In this document: one piece after another, positions 61,687 to 64,000 of the stretch
Layout: the number at the start of each line of letters is the position of its first letter
Numbering within the stretch: the stretch's first letter is position 1
DNA from: Gibbula magus
Taxonomy: Eukaryota > Mollusca > Gastropoda > Trochida > Trochidae
Length of the DNA stretch: 64,000 nucleotides
Assembly: GCA_936450465.1 (NCBI GenBank)
Contig: OW388296.1
Location: 37,476,023 to 37,540,022, forward strand
Direction of reading: 5' to 3'
Position numbers and translations under genes: made by a program
Notes under the pieces: model-generated
Told to the model about the DNA's origin: nothing
What the model saw: the letters and a program-made list of their open reading frames with translations, nothing else
Databases searched by the model: none

Positions 61687-62811
61687 TTGGGACATTTTCT
61701 CAGCCGAGGGGCAGTAGACAGATGCCATATCGACACGTACACACCATTCAGTGATAGATCGGACACTCCGCACAGGATAAGTCTATGTTCAGTCTTGCTT
61801 TTTACTCATCTCATCTTGTCTTTCGAAATTGTGAGTTATGTTGAAAGTTTTGCTGATACTAAACTGCCTATTGTTAAGAAAGATTGTGTTTGTTTACACC
61901 TGTGTGTAAACAGTGACGTCACGGATGGATCGATATTGCACAGTGTGTTGACTGCAGGCAATAGGCTCGCGTCGCTCACATACCCGCTACTGATCCCATC
62001 TAGGATACTGCTGTCAGGGGATGTGGAATCGAACCCAGGCCCAGTTTCAGAACTAGAGGAAGTGAAGAATGCTATTATCAAGCAGTTAAGGGAGTCAGAA
62101 CAAAGAATAGCAAATGACATACACTCTATACAGCAGGATATCCAGGCTATGAAAATACACATTACGGATCTGAAAAAGGATATCACTTCTACCAAGGATG
62201 AACAGGATATAATGAGGTTAGATATGGATGCTCTGGACGAAAGACAGCTTGATATTGAAAAATACCTAGATGATATTGACGCTAGACAAGAGGAACAGGA
62301 ACAGCGCAGTAGGCGTAATAACCTTGTGCTCTATGGTGTACCTGACACTGGGGAGAAGGAAACTTACACACAAACTAAAACTAAAGCACTCACTGTTCTG
62401 AATAAGGCTAGAGAAGCGAAGGGGTTTCCATTTCTGGTACCCCGGGATATCGAAAGGGCACATAGGCTACCCTCAAAGTCTAAGTTCAGGGAATCCAGAC
62501 CAACTATTGTGCGCATGGCCCACTGGGAAGACAAGTGGCACTCGGTGAAAATGAGGAGTGTGTTGAAAGAACAAGGAGTGGGGATCGCCAACGATCTAAC
62601 TAATTACCAACGTAATGAATTGTACCGACTCCGTTCCGAAAACCCAGATATGCGATTCTACTTCAAGGGTAGTAAACTGATGGAGGCTCCGAAAGAGAAC
62701 TTTGAACAACCAACTATTGAGGAATCTCAACCAGCCTCACTCACAGCACGACCAGACACACCTTCTATTCGATCAAGCGGGGACACTGCGAGACATGATA
62801 GGAGTGATTAG
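61687..62811 (+). CDS. LINE D ORF1 protein with canonical 2A motif, coiled coil and RRM-like domain
   Basis: The frame is open from 61669 to TAG 62811, but no in-frame ATG precedes the key motifs; the given start is a TTG. So the true start is lost, non-AUG, or reached by a frameshift. Residues 30-55 are hydrophobic (ISLCSVLLFTHLILSFEIV), like a signal or membrane segment. Residues 111-119 are GDVESNPGP (62017-62043), an exact 2A ribosome-skipping consensus. Residues 120-205 are heptad-rich coiled coil. RSRRNNLVLYGVP (about 206-218) opens the RRM-like domain, with RDIERAHRLP and RPTIVRM. 2A motifs are documented in N-terminal regions of some CR1- and L1-like LINE ORFs. ORF2 follows directly in another frame. 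Confidence 0.75.
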   Translation: MGHFLSRGAVDRCHIDTYTPFSDRSDTPHRISLCSVLLFTHLILSFEIVSYVESFADTKLPIVKKDCVCLHLCVNSDVTDGSILHSVLTAGNRLASLTYPLLIPSRILLSGDVESNPGPVSELEEVKNAIIKQLRESEQRIANDIHSIQQDIQAMKIHITDLKKDITSTKDEQDIMRLDMDALDERQLDIEKYLDDIDARQEEQEQRSRRNNLVLYGVPDTGEKETYTQTKTKALTVLNKAREAKGFPFLVPRDIERAHRLPSKSKFRESRPTIVRMAHWEDKWHSVKMRSVLKEQGVGIANDLTNYQRNELYRLRSENPDMRFYFKGSKLMEAPKENFEQPTIEESQPASLTARPDTPSIRSSGDTARHDRSD

Positions 62812-64000
62812 GACTACTTAACAAACTAACTGACATTGATTTTACAAACTATATTAACCGTTTCGATATTATTGGTTTAACAGAAACGTGGTGTCACGAT
62901 GTTGATTTAGAAAATAGCTTTCCCGACTATAAACGTGTTTCAAAAGACGCAGATGAAATATCAAATTGTGGTAGACTATCCGGTGGGATAACAGTGCTGA
63001 TCAATAGCGATTATTTTAAATACATAAAATGGTCTAAATCAACACCAAATGCTGTTTTCATATTATTTGATCAAACTTTGTTTGGTTTAGACTATGATTT
63101 ACTGTATTCTTGCGTTTATATCCAACCGGAAAGCTCTACCTGGTATGATAAGTTATCTACAGATTGTAAACATGGTATAATTTTATTTCAAGAATCACTT
63201 CTAGAAATAGTATCTCACTTATCAAATGTGTATATAATCTGTGGCGGAGATTTCAATGCCAGAACGGGTACAAATCCTGACTTTGTTGAAGATGATTTAT
63301 TTGAATTCACAAACAATCATGATAACTCTTGTTGGGATTTCATGTTAGATTATTTCAATCTTAAACGTTTTTCCGCCGACAGAGTTGTTAACACATTTGG
63401 TAAAACGTTACTCGAATTATGTTCTATTTTTAACATCCATATTTTAAATGGGCGGTGTGGGTCTGACTCACAAATTGGAGATTTTACATTTATTGGTAAC
63501 AACGGTACTAGTGTAGTAGATTATGTTATTTCTTTCTGCTCCAGTATTTGACTATATAAAAGAATTCTCGATTCCATCTCGATCAGAATCATCACATCTC
63601 CCTATCACTCTTAAACTACGATCACCTTATGTACGGGAAGACTCTATAGATAACACTGATTGTAGTAGTAGATTCAAGTTTGTTTGGGACGATGATAAGT
63701 TAGAAACGTTTCGGCAAAATATATTGTCTGATCCAGTACAGGAAATATTAGATAAGTCTGTTGACTGTGCATTAACATGTATCGACACTAGTATAGACTT
63801 TCTTACAGAGGCTCTATGCCTCGCAGGATCAGATATGAAAAAGACATGCACAAATATGAAACATAATGTTAATAATTGGCATGATGATGAATGCAAAAAG
63901 CTTAAGTCCGACAGGTGTAAATTATTGAACAAATTCCGAAAACAAAAGGATAAACAGTCATTAGAGCAGTACAATATTGCAAGAAATAAATACATTTCTG
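62812..64000 (+). pseudogene. LINE D ORF2, endonuclease and linker, cut by window end
   Basis: In the frame starting at about 62809 the endonuclease reads RFDIIGLTETWCHD (about 62850), LSGGITVLINS, YIICGGDFNARTG (about 63232) and TSVVDYVISF. A one-base shift near 63535 leads to EFSIPSRSESSHLPITLKLR (S-S-H for the usual S-D-H) and then an uninterrupted frame to the window end. The very N-terminal Asn box of the endonuclease is not visible, suggesting a small deletion at the ORF1-ORF2 junction. Only one or two lesions are seen, so this copy is fairly young. The RT lies beyond the window. Confidence 0.75.

Overview
This is a window of animal nuclear DNA, most likely from a bivalve or related mollusc. 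It is AT-rich, holds a spliced gene with GT-AG introns, and carries many eukaryotic retroelements: L2-like, CR1-like and I/Nimbus-like LINEs, a Penelope-like element and a Ty3/Gypsy integrase. It also has tRNA-derived SINEs and 150-bp tandem-core elements that resemble the bivalve 'pearl' type. The recurring SINE tail GCGGCGTTAAAC followed by CTCA or CACCT repeats is one I associate with mollusc genomes. No bacterial operon, rRNA, CRISPR array or plausible intact tRNA was seen. The species cannot be named from the sequence.

Layout. 0-1.6 kb: 5' part of a minus-strand host-type gene related to Crypton tyrosine recombinases (DUF3504/ZMYM2-KCTD1-like), with a TATA box and an upstream tandem repeat of CACGTG E-boxes. 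4.0-9.9 kb: an old two-ORF LINE broken by a Harbinger-type MITE and a SINE. 11.3-18.0 kb: a nest in which one Ty3/Gypsy integrase relic is split by a 586-bp MULE-like MITE (9-bp target duplication) and by a 5.6-kb foldback element whose 217-bp inverted ends are made of 19-22 bp tandem repeats. 21.7-23.9 kb: a LINE RT fragment, then a Penelope-like element with a GIY-YIG domain and a hammerhead ribozyme motif. 25.2-30.7 kb: a nearly complete CR1-like LINE with open ORF1 and damaged ORF2. 32.0-33.8 kb: three LINE C-termini in alternating orientation. 33.8-40.9 kb: mostly unassigned, with small repeats and one LINE 3' end. 41.0-43.8 kb: a minus-strand LINE split by a pearl-like element and by a 58-bp SINE with target duplications. 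44.2-47.1 kb: a 5'-truncated I/Nimbus-like LINE. 50.2-52.9 kb: a young L2 copy with an intact 866-codon ORF. 54.5-56.4 kb: two LINE relics and a GTATAC-repeat element. 57.6-60.1 kb: a diverged tandem array entered by a LINE 3' end. 60.1-61.5 kb: a minus-strand CR1-like relic. 61.7-64.0 kb: a LINE with a canonical 2A (ribosome-skipping) motif in ORF1, running off the window.

How the parts relate. Apart from the Crypton-derived gene, everything coding here is retroelement machinery: RNA-binding ORF1 proteins, and ORF2 proteins with apurinic-type endonuclease, reverse transcriptase and a C-terminal C-x2-C...H...C knuckle. Target duplications and reading frames that rejoin across insertions give relative ages at several nests. 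The most unusual items are the foldback element, the Penelope hammerhead motif, the 2A-bearing ORF1 and the E-box array in front of the Crypton-derived gene.
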